This document shows, piece after piece, positions 12,648 to 20,933 of a DNA stretch of 64,000 bases. Numbering within the stretch: position 1 is the stretch's first letter; every line of letters begins with the position of its first letter. The notes beneath the pieces were generated by a model. The model worked only from the letters and a program-made list of their open reading frames with translations. It had not been told where the DNA came from and made no database searches. The position numbers were made by a program, and so were the translations under genes. The stretch is from Cladopsammia gracilis (lineage: Eukaryota; Cnidaria; Anthozoa; Scleractinia; Dendrophylliidae). The stretch spans positions 85,507-149,506 of the forward strand of contig JAJGOT010000922.1 of the NCBI GenBank assembly GCA_022457155.1. Direction: 5' to 3'.

Positions 12648-13556
12648 GGGGGCCGTATTCACGAAATTCTACTTAAGATACGTCTTAAGATATAACTTAA
12701 GAGAAAATTTAGGAGCTTCCTAAAATATGTCGTAAGTGGTATTCACGAACAATATCTTATAGCCATCCTGAGGTAAGCGTAATTTAGCAGTATCCTAAGT
12801 TTATCGGAGTAAAAAAAAAAACCAATCAGAGATAGTTTATATGACGCGCTCTTATGAATAATAAGTTATGAAAATTAATGAATGAATATTTTGTATGTAT
12901 TGTGTAAATTGTTGTTACAATGACAACACAATAACCTTTTTTTCATCTCGAATTTAAGATAGCAAAACTAATAATATCATCGTTCATGGTCAGCAGCGAA
13001 AGCAACAAACAAATCCATCATCATTTTAATAGGGTCTACTTCCATATTTCTTGTACAAGGGCTTATTTTCACGAAAAACGGAACGAAATATAACTAGTAC
13101 TCTGCAATGAGAAAGAAATGTGGAACCCGTTAATGCCACGAAGGTCTATATGTTACTAACCGTGTTGTTTGACATTACTAGAAAATATTTAATTTTTCTT
13201 AGGAAAGCAATAGTTTATCTAATCAGTAAATATTGTGATACACAATAATCACGCTGAAAATCGACGTAAAACTCGTCAACAATCGAATTTAGCCCCGGTC
13301 GAGACATGTTTTAATAAGTCAGGAGGTCAATTGTGATCTCCTAAGTCTAGAAGAAAAATTAAGACATATCTTAAGTTTATTAGGAGGCCTTCGTGAATAC
13401 CAGTTAAGGCATGTCTTAAACATTTAGGATGTCCTAAGTTTAGGAGAAAAAAAAGACATGTCTTAAAATAGGAAGTCTTCATAAATACCAGTTATCTCCA
13501 AAGTTATATCTTAGGAGGCTCTTTGGACTTAAAATGCTTTAGTGAATACCGCCCCT
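12648..13556. repeat. About 0.9-kb non-autonomous DNA element with CTTAAGACATGTCTTAAG-like ends
   Basis: The left end reads GGGGGCCGTATTCACGAAAT followed by repeated CTTAAGAT/ACGTCTTAAG units. The right end has repeated AAGACATGTCTTAA units and finishes AGTGAATACCGCCCC, an imperfect complement of the start. There is no coding sequence. It lies just upstream of the interrupted sulfotransferase exon. Confidence 0.7.
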
Positions 13557-13663
13557 GGTTGCCGATCGGAGTCATCAATATAAACAGATACTTAAATTGT
13601 ATCTAAATAAAATACTCTCATCTATGTAAAATATAGAATACTCTCATATTTGTCAATCTACAG

Positions 13664-14122
13664 GGCCAGGTCTCAGATGTTCAACTTTTCAAGGAGATTG
13701 AGCAGCGGCAAAGAGAGCGACAGCAACACCTCAAACACTATTGTAAAAGACACGCTGCAGACAACCGTAAACGGAATCTAAGCCGGAGAGAGTTGAAGTA
13801 TTTCATCGTCAACGACAAATACAAAGTTATTTATTGCTTTATCCCCAAGGTAGCCTGCACGCAATGGAATCGAGTCTTTCTCGCCCTTGATAACCGAACC
13901 GATGCATATGTGAAACCTCAGAGAAAAGTTCACAATCCACGCTTATATAAATTCCTCAGTTATTATCCAAATGAGGATATTAAACTAAGGCTTCAATCTT
14001 ACTTCAAGTTTTTCTTCGTTCGCGAGCCGTTTGAGAGGCTTCTATCGGCGTATGAGAACAAGTTCGTTAATAGATATTGGCCATCAAGCATAATTGCACG
14101 ATTTTCAAAGCAAATTATTAAC
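13664..14122 (+). pseudogene. Carbohydrate sulfotransferase last exon, 5' part, split by the Polinton
   Basis: It begins after CAATCTACAG| with GGCCAGGTC, exactly as exon 3 at 61064. It encodes the N-terminal part of a Sulfotransfer_2 (CHST8-14-like) domain: the 5'-phosphosulfate loop of PAPS binding is FIPKVACTQWNR and the 3'-phosphate site is VREPFERLLSAYENKF. The frame is open to the insertion point, where ATTAAC is duplicated. Past that point the reading frame runs about three codons into the element and stops. Without the element the exon would continue at 33760, so the insertion is the only lesion I see in this exon. Confidence 0.9.
14117..14122. repeat. Left target-site duplication ATTAAC
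   Basis: The 6-bp ATTAAC precedes the element end AGTAGTTAGG and is repeated after the other end at 33754. A 6-bp duplication is the established signature of Polinton integration. The paralogous uninserted exon reads ATCAAC at this point (about 61501-61506). Confidence 0.95.
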
Positions 14123-14841
14123 AGTAGTTAGGAAAATACATTCTCTAGGGCACCTCCCAAGGTACTATTTCCACATATTTTTTTAATAATTCCCGATATC
14201 CATTTTTTTAAAAATTCCCAAAGTACATTTTCCTATCATTTTCTTGCGAATCCCTGTCATAGCTTTTTGATTTTAAAGGGAAATCAAGACCTAATTAATT
14301 ACTGTAATTTTTTGTATTATTGGAATATTTCTTATGGAAAAAAAAGTTTTTTTAAAGGGAAATAATTAAAATTTATACGGTAACTCTTGTTTATATCGTT
14401 GTTTTTCTATTTATTTAAGAGAATCAAAAAAAAAATCTAATAAAAATATTCTTAAATAAACGGCTTTACTTAATACTTAAAATTTATTTCCGTATAAAAT
14501 ATAATTAATATCCTTATTGTGTTTAGTCTATAAATCAAACGGGAATAAAGGTTTTTTAAATTGAAGAAATAAAAGAAAACGAAGAAATTGAAAAAAATTC
14601 AATAACTTAAAAAAAATTACAGAAAATATAATAAATTCTTGAATTGCTTTAAATTTCAAAAAGGTATGAGCTCACTCGCCCTTCGGGCTCGTTCGCGGGA
14701 TTCGCAAGAAAATGATAGGAAAATGTACTTTGGGAATTTTTAAAAAAATGGATATCGGGAATTATTATAAAAATATGTGGAAAAAGTACCTTGGGAGGTG
14801 CCCTAGAAGATGTATTTTCCTAACTACTAAATGGGGCTTTT
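14123..14841 (+). repeat. Left inverted terminal repeat with an internal inverted copy of its own end
   Basis: It matches 33047-33753 in reverse complement with few differences; one is a roughly 9-nt indel near 14570. The outer 132 nt (14123-14254, AGTAGTTAGG ... GCGAATCCC) recur inverted as 14697-14828 within the same repeat. Each terminus is thus an inverted repeat inside an inverted repeat, around about 440 nt of unique sequence. A GC-rich island (CTCGCCCTTCGGGCTCG) sits beside the inner arm. The inner border reads AAATGGGGCTTTT, similar to the hairpin terminator at 15492. Confidence 0.95.
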
Positions 14842-14934
14842 GGATATTAGGTTTTTGGGTGATTTAAGTTGAAGGTAGAAAATAAAAAAAACAATTTTTA
14901 AAATAATAAAGGTTTAAAGAAATGAAATATTAAT

Positions 14935-15486
14935 ATGTATAAGATTATGAACGCAAAGCCAAACACAAACCAAATCATAAAGAAAAACCAGAATCCTAAA
15001 AAAATGGATTCAAGAGATATTCTACAAGAAAGATTTCATGCTATTGACTTCTTGTTTGTAGAAGTTTTGGAAAAATTAAAAAAATCTCTAAATTTAGAAA
15101 ATAAAAAAGAAAGGAAAACAGCAAAAAAAGAATTGAAAGAAATTATTATAAATATAAATTATAAATTGGATCATATTCCAGTTTTGAATTTATATTATAA
15201 TATGCCTGAAGATATGGAAGATTTAGTAACTTTTGTAATATTTCATTATGCAGGTGAATTATTCAAATATTTTATAAATATTGGAGAAGGAAGTATGACA
15301 GTTTTTGAAAACTCAAATGGATATCCAACTTGTAATGAGAAAAAAATTGTTAAGAAATTATTAAATAAATTTTATAAAAAGATTGTGATAAAAAGTGAAG
15401 ATCAAGATGAAAATAGAGACCACGATGAAGATTATGGAAATTATTATCTTGATACAGAAGAAGTATTTGATTATATTTATGGATAA
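14935..15486 (+). CDS. Hypothetical protein, first gene of the element
   Basis: 183 residues, not recognised. It is lysine-rich at the N-terminus and helical in the middle (EVLEKLKKSLNLENKKERK), with an acidic, tyrosine-rich tail (EDQDENRDHDEDYGNYY). Internal methionines at about residues 6 and 24 are alternative starts; I keep the first because nothing distinguishes them. It is followed at once by a hairpin with a T-run and lies upstream of PolB in the same direction. Its position suggests an early or replication-associated role, but that is only inference. Confidence 0.6.
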   Translation: MYKIMNAKPNTNQIIKKNQNPKKMDSRDILQERFHAIDFLFVEVLEKLKKSLNLENKKERKTAKKELKEIIININYKLDHIPVLNLYYNMPEDMEDLVTFVIFHYAGELFKYFINIGEGSMTVFENSNGYPTCNEKKIVKKLLNKFYKKIVIKSEDQDENRDHDEDYGNYYLDTEEVFDYIYG

Positions 15487-15491
15487 ATTTT

Positions 15492-15515
15492 AGCCCCAAA
15501 ATGGGGCTTTTTTTT
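15492..15515 (+). terminator. Hairpin plus T-run after the first gene
   Basis: AGCCCCA-AAA-TGGGGCT is a perfect 7-bp stem with a 3-nt loop, followed by eight T, six bases after the stop codon. The downstream ATGCTGAAATTTA recurs after the hairpin at 20844. It has the form of an intrinsic terminator, unusual for an animal-genome element. Confidence 0.6.
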
Positions 15516-15571
15516 ATGCTGAAATTTATAACTTTTGCGGAAAAAAAATAAATAAATAAAGTTAAAAAAAT

Positions 15572-15587
15572 ATTTATATATAATAAA
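15572..15587 (+). promoter_or_regulatory. TATA-type promoter motif of the PolB gene
   Basis: TTTATATATAATAAAA ends five bases before the ATG. The identical 16-mer precedes the gene at 20934, and close variants precede most genes of the element. Confidence 0.5.
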
Positions 15588-15592
15588 AAAGG

Positions 15593-16924
15593 ATGTCTTC
15601 ATCTGATTTAAATAACTTATCATATGATGAACTTATGAAAATAGCAAAAAAGGAAACTAAAGAAAATAGAAAAATTAAAGAAGAACGAAAGAAACAAAAA
15701 TTGATTGAATATATTAAAAATAAAAAAGAAGAAAATGATAAATTAAAAAAGAAACCAATAAAACTTAAACCTAAATCAAAACCTAAACCAAAGAAAATTA
15801 AAACATTTGATGATTATTTTCTTGAATGTATAAAAAATAAAAAGATTCCAGAAGATACACCAAAATATTTAAAGAAAGCACTTGAAAGAGCAATGAAAGA
15901 ATACCACGTTGGAATTAAATTTGAAAAATCTGCTCTTGATAATTTTGCTGAAAAATATGTAATTGAAGGAAAACCAAAAATCTTTCCTAAAGATTATTTT
16001 AAAGAAAAAGCTTCACAATTAAAAGATTTTCTTAGAAATCATAGAAATATTAAAGTTAGATTTATATTAGTTTGTTTAATGGAAAGAATGGAGCATGAAG
16101 ATAAAATTAAAGATAAAGCTTATTTTCATTCTGAAACACATATTAATCTTGAAGGTATAGATGCTAAAGAGATTTTAACTAAAATAATTCTAGAAATTCT
16201 TAGTAAAATTTTAATTTATCAAAGAAATGGTTCAGGTTGGTATTTTAAAGAGATTTTATCATTAGAAATTCATACTATAAAATATAAACCTTTGAAAGGA
16301 TCTTCATATATTAAACTTCCTGATTTTATTTCAAGTAAGAAAGCTATAATAAATTTAGAAAATAAAAAAGATAATAAATGTTTCATGTGGTGTATTTTAA
16401 GATATTTACATCCACATGAAAAAGATCCTCAAAGAATTTCAAATTTAAAACAATATGAAAATGATCTTAATTTTAAAGGTATTAATTTTCCAGTAAAATT
16501 AACAGATATAAAAAAGTTTGAAAATCAAAATAATAATATTCCAGGAATTAATGTTTTTTCAATTAATGAAGATAATAAATTTTATCCTTTAAGAATTAAT
16601 GACAAAGATTGTAATAATACAATAGATTTATTTCTTTATGAAGACACCGGAAAAACACATTATACACTTATTAAAAATTTTTCAAGATTAATCAGTACAC
16701 AAATAAGTAAAGATACAAGAAAAAAATATTTTTGTAAAAAATGTTTATCTCATTTTACAAAAGAGGATCTCCTAAAGAAACACATTATATTTTGTTCTAA
16801 TAATGAGACAGCTGCAGTAAAAATGCCTCCTAAAAACTCATTTTATTTTTTAAAAATTATAATAAAAAATTACCTTTACCATTTGTTATTTATGCTGATT
16901 TTGAATGTTTTACAAAACCAATGA
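15593..16924 (+). CDS. DNA polymerase B, N-terminal part (zero frame)
   Basis: 443 residues up to the zero-frame stop. It has a long lysine-rich leader (residues 1-70), then the N-terminal region typical of Polinton PolB: FMWCILRYLHPHEKDPQRIS near residue 265, NVFSINEDNKFYPLR, and HYTLIKNFSRLIS followed by a zinc-finger-like CKKCLSHFTKEDLLKKHIIFC near 382-402. After about residue 418 conserved similarity moves to the -1 frame, where Exo I (YADFE) is encoded at 16891-16905. The last roughly 25 residues of this frame are therefore probably a by-product. A TATATAA-type motif lies just upstream of the start. Confidence 0.85.
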   Translation: MSSSDLNNLSYDELMKIAKKETKENRKIKEERKKQKLIEYIKNKKEENDKLKKKPIKLKPKSKPKPKKIKTFDDYFLECIKNKKIPEDTPKYLKKALERAMKEYHVGIKFEKSALDNFAEKYVIEGKPKIFPKDYFKEKASQLKDFLRNHRNIKVRFILVCLMERMEHEDKIKDKAYFHSETHINLEGIDAKEILTKIILEILSKILIYQRNGSGWYFKEILSLEIHTIKYKPLKGSSYIKLPDFISSKKAIINLENKKDNKCFMWCILRYLHPHEKDPQRISNLKQYENDLNFKGINFPVKLTDIKKFENQNNNIPGINVFSINEDNKFYPLRINDKDCNNTIDLFLYEDTGKTHYTLIKNFSRLISTQISKDTRKKYFCKKCLSHFTKEDLLKKHIIFCSNNETAAVKMPPKNSFYFLKIIIKNYLYHLLFMLILNVLQNQ

Positions 16925-19335
16925 ATAATTGTGAACCGGATCCAAATTATTCTTATTCAATGGAATATCAAAAACATGAACCTTGTGGATTTTGTATTTA
17001 TATTAAATCTTTTGATTTTGATGATAGAGTTGATAGAATATTTAAAATCAATCCAATTATTTATACAAAGAAAAAAGAAGATGAAAATATTGCATTAGTT
17101 TTTGTAAAAGAATTAAAAAAAATTGCAAAACAAATTAATTTTAGTTTTTATAATTTCCCACAAATGATGATATTTACAGACTCTGATAAAATAGAGTTTA
17201 ATAAATCAACAAATTGTCATATTTGTGAAAAACCTTTTATTGAAGGAGACTTTAAGAATAAAAAAGTTAGAGATCATTGTCATTTTACTGGTAAGTTTAG
17301 AGGAGCTGCTCATAATAATTGTAATATTTTTTGTAAAAAACCTAGAGTACTTCCTGTAATATTTCATAATCTTCAAGGTTATGATTCACATCTTTTTATT
17401 AAAGAATTAGCAAAAATGAAAGGAGATTTAACTTTTATTCCTAAAACAGAAGAGAAATATATATCATTTTCTAAGAAAATTAAAGTAGCTGAATTTATGA
17501 GAGAAGATGAAAAAATTACAATTAATTTTGAAATATGTTTTATTGATTCATTTAAATTTTTATTAACTTCCCTTTCAGGTCTTGTAAATAATTTGCAACC
17601 TGATGATTTTTATTCTATAAAAAGTTATTATGATAAAAATATAGAATTATTAACAAGAAAAGGAGTATATCCTTATGATTATGTAAATTCTTTAGAAAAA
17701 TTCAAAGAAACACAATTACCGCCAAAAGAAGAATTTTATTCAAAATTAAATGATGAAGACATAACTGATGAAGACTACACCCATGCACAAAAGGTTTGGT
17801 CACAATTTAATTGTAAAACTATTAAAGATTATCATGATTTATATCTTAAAACAGATGTATTACTTTTAGCTGATGTGTTTGAAAACTTTCGTAAAACTTG
17901 TTTGAAGTATTATAATTTAGATCCAGCTCATTATTATACATCTCCTGGATTAGCTTGGGATGCATGTCTTAAAGAAACAGAACAAAGACTTGAATTATTA
18001 CATGATTATGATATGTTAATGATGTTTGATCAAGGAATTAGAGGTGGTATAACTCATATATCAAAAAGATATTCAGAAGCAAACAATAAATATATGAAAA
18101 ATTATAATCCAAATGAAGAATCAAAATTTATTACATATCTTGATGCTAATAATCTTTATGGTTGGTCAATGATACAAAAACTTCCAACTCATGGTTTTAA
18201 ATGGATGAAAAATCTTACAAAAGAAAATGTAATAAAAATATTAGAAAAGAAAATTACAAATATTGGTTATATTTTTGAAGTGGATCTTAAATATCCAAAA
18301 AAACTATGGAAAGAACATAATGATTATCCACTTGCTACAGAAAGATTAAAGTTTGGAACAGTAGAGAAACTTGTTGGATCTTTTTACAATAAAAAGAATT
18401 ATGTAATACATTATAGAAATCTTAGACAATGTTTAGAATTAGGACTTGAACTTGAAAAAGTACACAGAGGAATATCATTTTATCAATCTGAATGGATGAA
18501 ACCTTATATTGAAAAAAATACAGAATTAAGAAAACAATCTAAAAACTCTTTTGAAAAAGATTTTTTTAAATTAATGAATAATTCTGTATTTGGTAAAACA
18601 ATTGAAAATATAAGAAAAAGACAAAATATACAATTAGTAAATAATAAGAAAAAGGCTATTAATTTGTCATCAAAACCTAATTTTGATCGATTAACAATAT
18701 TTGATCAAAAATTAATTGCAGTTCATTTGAAAAAGACAGAAATATATTTCAATAAACCGATTTATGTGGGTCAAGCTGTTCTTGATTTGTCAAAATTTCA
18801 TATGTATGATTTTCATTATAATTATATTAGAGAGAAGTATTCCAATAAAGCTGAATTATTATTCACAGATACAGATTCATTAATGTATGAAATTCATACA
18901 GATGATTTTTATTATGATATAAGAAAAGACATCAAAAAAAAGTTTGATACAAGTGATTATCCAGAAAATCATGAATCTGGAATAAAAACTGGAATTAATA
19001 AGAAAGTAATAGGAATGTTTAAAGATGAAGCTTGTGGAAAACAAATTACACATTTTGTTGGTCTAAGACCTAAGCTTTATTCTTTTAAAGTTGAAGACAT
19101 TGAAGTAAAGAAATGTAAAGGAATTAAGAAAAATGTTATTAAAAGGGAAATAACATTTGAAGATTTCAAGAAATGTTTATTCTCAGAAAAAGAAGAAATG
19201 AGAACAATGAATATAATCAGAAGTAAAGAACATAAAATTTACTCGATGAAAATGAATAAAGTAGCATTATCTGCAAATGACGATAAAAGACTGATTTGTA
19301 AAAATAAAATTAATACTTTAGCTTTGAGAAAATAA
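16834..19335 (+). CDS. Protein-primed family B DNA polymerase, catalytic part (-1 frame)
   Basis: This is the replicative polymerase of the element. The frame opens at 16834; its first ATG (16921) lies after Exo I, so translation must enter from the upstream frame. Numbered from that ATG: a Cys/His HNH/endonuclease VII-like insert (C99xxC ... DHCHFTG ... NNCN, about 99-135), Exo II around FHNLQGYDSH (about 149), Exo III around DLYLKTDVLLLADVF (about 305), polymerase motif A DANNLYGW (about 408), motif B LMNNSVFGKT (about 551) and motif C TDTDS (about 650). All catalytic acidic residues expected of a polymerase with proofreading are present. Length and motif order fit Polinton PolB. Confidence 0.93.
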   Translation, partial: KLILFFKNYNKKLPLPFVIYADFECFTKPMNNCEPDPNYSYSMEYQKHEPCGFCIYIKSFDFDDRVDRIFKINPIIYTKKKEDENIALVFVKELKKIAKQINFSFYNFPQMMIFTDSDKIEFNKSTNCHICEKPFIEGDFKNKKVRDHCHFTGKFRGAAHNNCNIFCKKPRVLPVIFHNLQGYDSHLFIKELAKMKGDLTFIPKTEEKYISFSKKIKVAEFMREDEKITINFEICFIDSFKFLLTSLSGLVNNLQPDDFYSIKSYYDKNIELLTRKGVYPYDYVNSLEKFKETQLPPKEEFYSKLNDEDITDEDYTHAQKVWSQFNCKTIKDYHDLYLKTDVLLLADVFENFRKTCLKYYNLDPAHYYTSPGLAWDACLKETEQRLELLHDYDMLMMFDQGIRGGITHISKRYSEANNKYMKNYNPNEESKFITYLDANNLYGWSMIQKLPTHGFKWMKNLTKENVIKILEKKITNIGYIFEVDLKYPKKLWKEHNDYPLATERLKFGTVEKLVGSFYNKKNYVIHYRNLRQCLELGLELEKVHRGISFYQSEWMKPYIEKNTELRKQSKNSFEKDFFKLMNNSVFGKTIENIRKRQNIQLVNNKKKAINLSSKPNFDRLTIFDQKLIAVHLKKTEIYFNKPIYVGQAVLDLSKFHMYDFHYNYIREKYSNKAELLFTDTDSLMYEIHTDDFYYDIRKDIKKKFDTSDYPENHESGIKTGINKKVIGMFKDEACGKQITHFVGLRPKLYSFKVEDIEVKKCKGIKKNVIKREITFEDFKKCLFSEKEEMRTMNIIRSKEHKIYSMKMNKVALSANDDKRLICKNKINTLALRK
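16846..16852 (+). other. Candidate -1 frameshift site U_UUU_UUA in PolB
   Basis: The heptamer TTTTTTA lies in phase with the upstream frame (codons TAT TTT TTA). This is the heptamer used by HIV-1 gag-pol. A second in-phase candidate, A_AAA_AAT, is at 16864-16870. Overlap of the two frames is limited to 16834-16924. I see no strong downstream stem, only short AU-rich pairings. A one-base indel is the alternative. Confidence 0.5.
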
Positions 19336-19353
19336 AAAAAAATATAAAATAAA

Positions 19354-19503
19354 ATGATTAATTTCACAAAAAAAGATATTTTATTAATATATTTAAGAAG
19401 ACTTTTTTTAATAGAAGATTTTGATGAAGAAATTAGATATAAAAGGTATAAGAGAGAAAGATTTTATAAAAGAGAAAATTTAAAAAAATTAAAAAAAAAA
19501 TAA
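19354..19503 (+). CDS. Small basic protein, 49 residues
   Basis: An ATG preceded by AATATAAAATAAA, the same start context as the larger genes, opens 49 codons. It has a hydrophobic start (DILLIYLRRLFLI), an acidic patch (EDFDEE) and a strongly basic tail (RYKRYKRERFYKRENLKKLKKK). It fits neatly between PolB and the next gene. No family was recognised; a DNA-binding or packaging peptide is possible but not shown. Confidence 0.5.
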   Translation: MINFTKKDILLIYLRRLFLIEDFDEEIRYKRYKRERFYKRENLKKLKKK

Positions 19504-19513
19504 AAGATTAAAA

Positions 19514-20035
19514 ATGTATACAGAAGAAGAGATTAAATTATATTCTTCCATATTAAGATCTTATGAAAAAAATAAACCAATATATGAAAAATGCAAACAT
19601 GAGAATAAAGAAATTATTGATTATGCTGAAGTTTGTTGTGATTGTGGTCTTGAAATTCAAAGAATATTAAATCATGAAGTTGGTGTATTTGATTGGGAAA
19701 GATGTTGTTATAGAAAAAAATCAGTATATCAAAGAAAGTATTTTTTTAAGAAAAAGATCAATGAAATACAAAACATTTTTGATATAAAAAATGATGATAT
19801 TTCTAAGATAAATGAAATACTTTATAAAATTGATAATGCAAATTTAATTAAGAAAGTAAATACACAGTTTGAAAGAAAGAGAATCATTAATATCACTTTT
19901 ATTATAAAAAAGATTTTAATTATTCTTGGATATAGTAATGTTGATGAATTATTACCACTAAAACTTTCAGAAGAAACAAAAGCTTTTTATGAAGAATGGT
20001 GGGAATTAGTTAAAAAAGAAATTATAATATCATAA
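19514..20035 (+). CDS. VLTF3-like / zinc-ribbon transcription factor candidate
   Basis: 173 residues. A zinc ribbon of the TFIIB/VLTF3 kind is visible: C27-x-H29 ... C41-x2-C44-G. It is followed by YQRKYFFKKKINEIQ (about 71-85), which resembles the Y-R-x-H-F-x-x-x-L segment of poxvirus/NCLDV late transcription factor VLTF3. The C-terminus has an ILGYSNVDELLPLK ... WWELVKKE pattern like the end of that family. In large DNA viruses VLTF3 directs late gene transcription. The assignment rests on pattern resemblance, not a search. A generic zinc-ribbon protein is the alternative. Confidence 0.5.
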   Translation: MYTEEEIKLYSSILRSYEKNKPIYEKCKHENKEIIDYAEVCCDCGLEIQRILNHEVGVFDWERCCYRKKSVYQRKYFFKKKINEIQNIFDIKNDDISKINEILYKIDNANLIKKVNTQFERKRIINITFIIKKILIILGYSNVDELLPLKLSEETKAFYEEWWELVKKEIIIS

Positions 20036-20100
20036 TTTTAATTAAGTTTTGAAATTAAGTTGTAGCAGAAAAAAAAAATAATAATTTAAAAAAAAATATA

Positions 20101-20116
20101 TTTATATAAAATAAAA
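20101..20116 (+). promoter_or_regulatory. TATA-type start motif
   Basis: TTTATATAAAATAAAA directly abuts the ATG of the next gene and matches the motif before PolB at nearly every base. Confidence 0.5.
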
Positions 20117-20836
20117 ATGAATTCTTCACAAAGCAAATCTGTTAATACGCAATACAAAGCAATTCCTATCACTCTTTTTGGTGTAACATATTTTGATAAA
20201 ATATTATATGGTAAAATGTTTATGATTGATCTTCATTTTCACAATATATATATTAATTATCGAAGATTTTATGAGTTAAGAAAGAGAGAAATTGAAGATA
20301 AAATTATATCAGATAATAGTTTAAAAATAAAAGATATATTAAGATATTTTAAAAAAAGTCAAAAAAGTAATGAAATAGACAAACAAAAAAGAAAATATTT
20401 GAATAGAATAAGAAAAGAAATAAAATATATTAGAAAATATTTAATGAAAGAAGAATATAAAAAAAAAGTTTTATATTGTATAGAAGGTGATGATATAAAA
20501 TTCGGAATTTTAAATTATGAAAAGTTAATAGATTTTACATATTCTAATTATTTAAGTTTTAGCATAATTAAAAGTATTATGTTAAGACAAAAAAAATATA
20601 GAAAATCATTATATCGTGAAGATATTTATAAATGTCAGGGAAAACTTTCATTGAGAAAAGATAATAAAGAAATAATTAAAGAAATAAGAAAAATTGTTAA
20701 AGATTTTAAAAGTTATTTTAAAGAAAAAGATGTTATTATTCATTGGCAAACCGATTATTCTGATTCTGATTCTGATTCTGATTCTGATTCTGCTAGAGTT
20801 AGTGTTAGTGATAGTCAAGTTAATTATATTTATTAA
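20117..20836 (+). CDS. Hypothetical protein with an Asp-Ser repeat tail
   Basis: 239 residues, not recognised. The body is basic and helical (KRKYLNRIRKEIKYIRKYLMKEEYKKK), and the C-terminal tail holds seven SD units encoded by a GATTCT microsatellite, then SARVSVSDSQ. The repeat length could vary between copies. A hairpin with a T-run follows the stop. Because it is co-directional with PolB and the SSB-like gene, a replication or regulatory role is plausible, but this is inference only. Confidence 0.55.
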   Translation: MNSSQSKSVNTQYKAIPITLFGVTYFDKILYGKMFMIDLHFHNIYINYRRFYELRKREIEDKIISDNSLKIKDILRYFKKSQKSNEIDKQKRKYLNRIRKEIKYIRKYLMKEEYKKKVLYCIEGDDIKFGILNYEKLIDFTYSNYLSFSIIKSIMLRQKKYRKSLYREDIYKCQGKLSLRKDNKEIIKEIRKIVKDFKSYFKEKDVIIHWQTDYSDSDSDSDSDSARVSVSDSQVNYIY

Positions 20837-20843
20837 TAATTAT

Positions 20844-20867
20844 ATCCCTTTTTTAGGGATTTTTTTT
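20844..20867 (+). terminator. Hairpin plus T-run after the SD-tail gene
   Basis: ATCCCT-TTTTT-AGGGAT followed by T8, then ATGCTGAAATTTA, the same downstream tag as at 15516. Stem sequence differs from the first hairpin while the architecture is kept, which argues for function over simple repetition. Confidence 0.55.
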
Positions 20868-20917
20868 ATGCTGAAATTTACAATTAAAAAAAAAATAAAA
20901 TTTAAAAAAAAAAAATA

Positions 20918-20933
20918 TTTATATATAATAAAA
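20918..20933 (+). promoter_or_regulatory. TATA-type start motif, identical to that of PolB
   Basis: TTTATATATAATAAAA abuts the ATG at 20934. It decides this start over upstream in-frame methionines, which overlap the preceding gene and its terminator. Confidence 0.55.

Noticed and set aside
16921..19335. ATG at 16921 as the true start of a complete DNA polymerase
   Set aside because: Exo I is encoded upstream of it in the same frame, so a protein starting here would lack proofreading residues; entry from the preceding frame is needed.
20694..20933. Upstream in-frame methionines extending the SSB-like gene
   Set aside because: They lie inside the preceding gene and its hairpin terminator; the conserved promoter 16-mer abuts the ATG at 20934.
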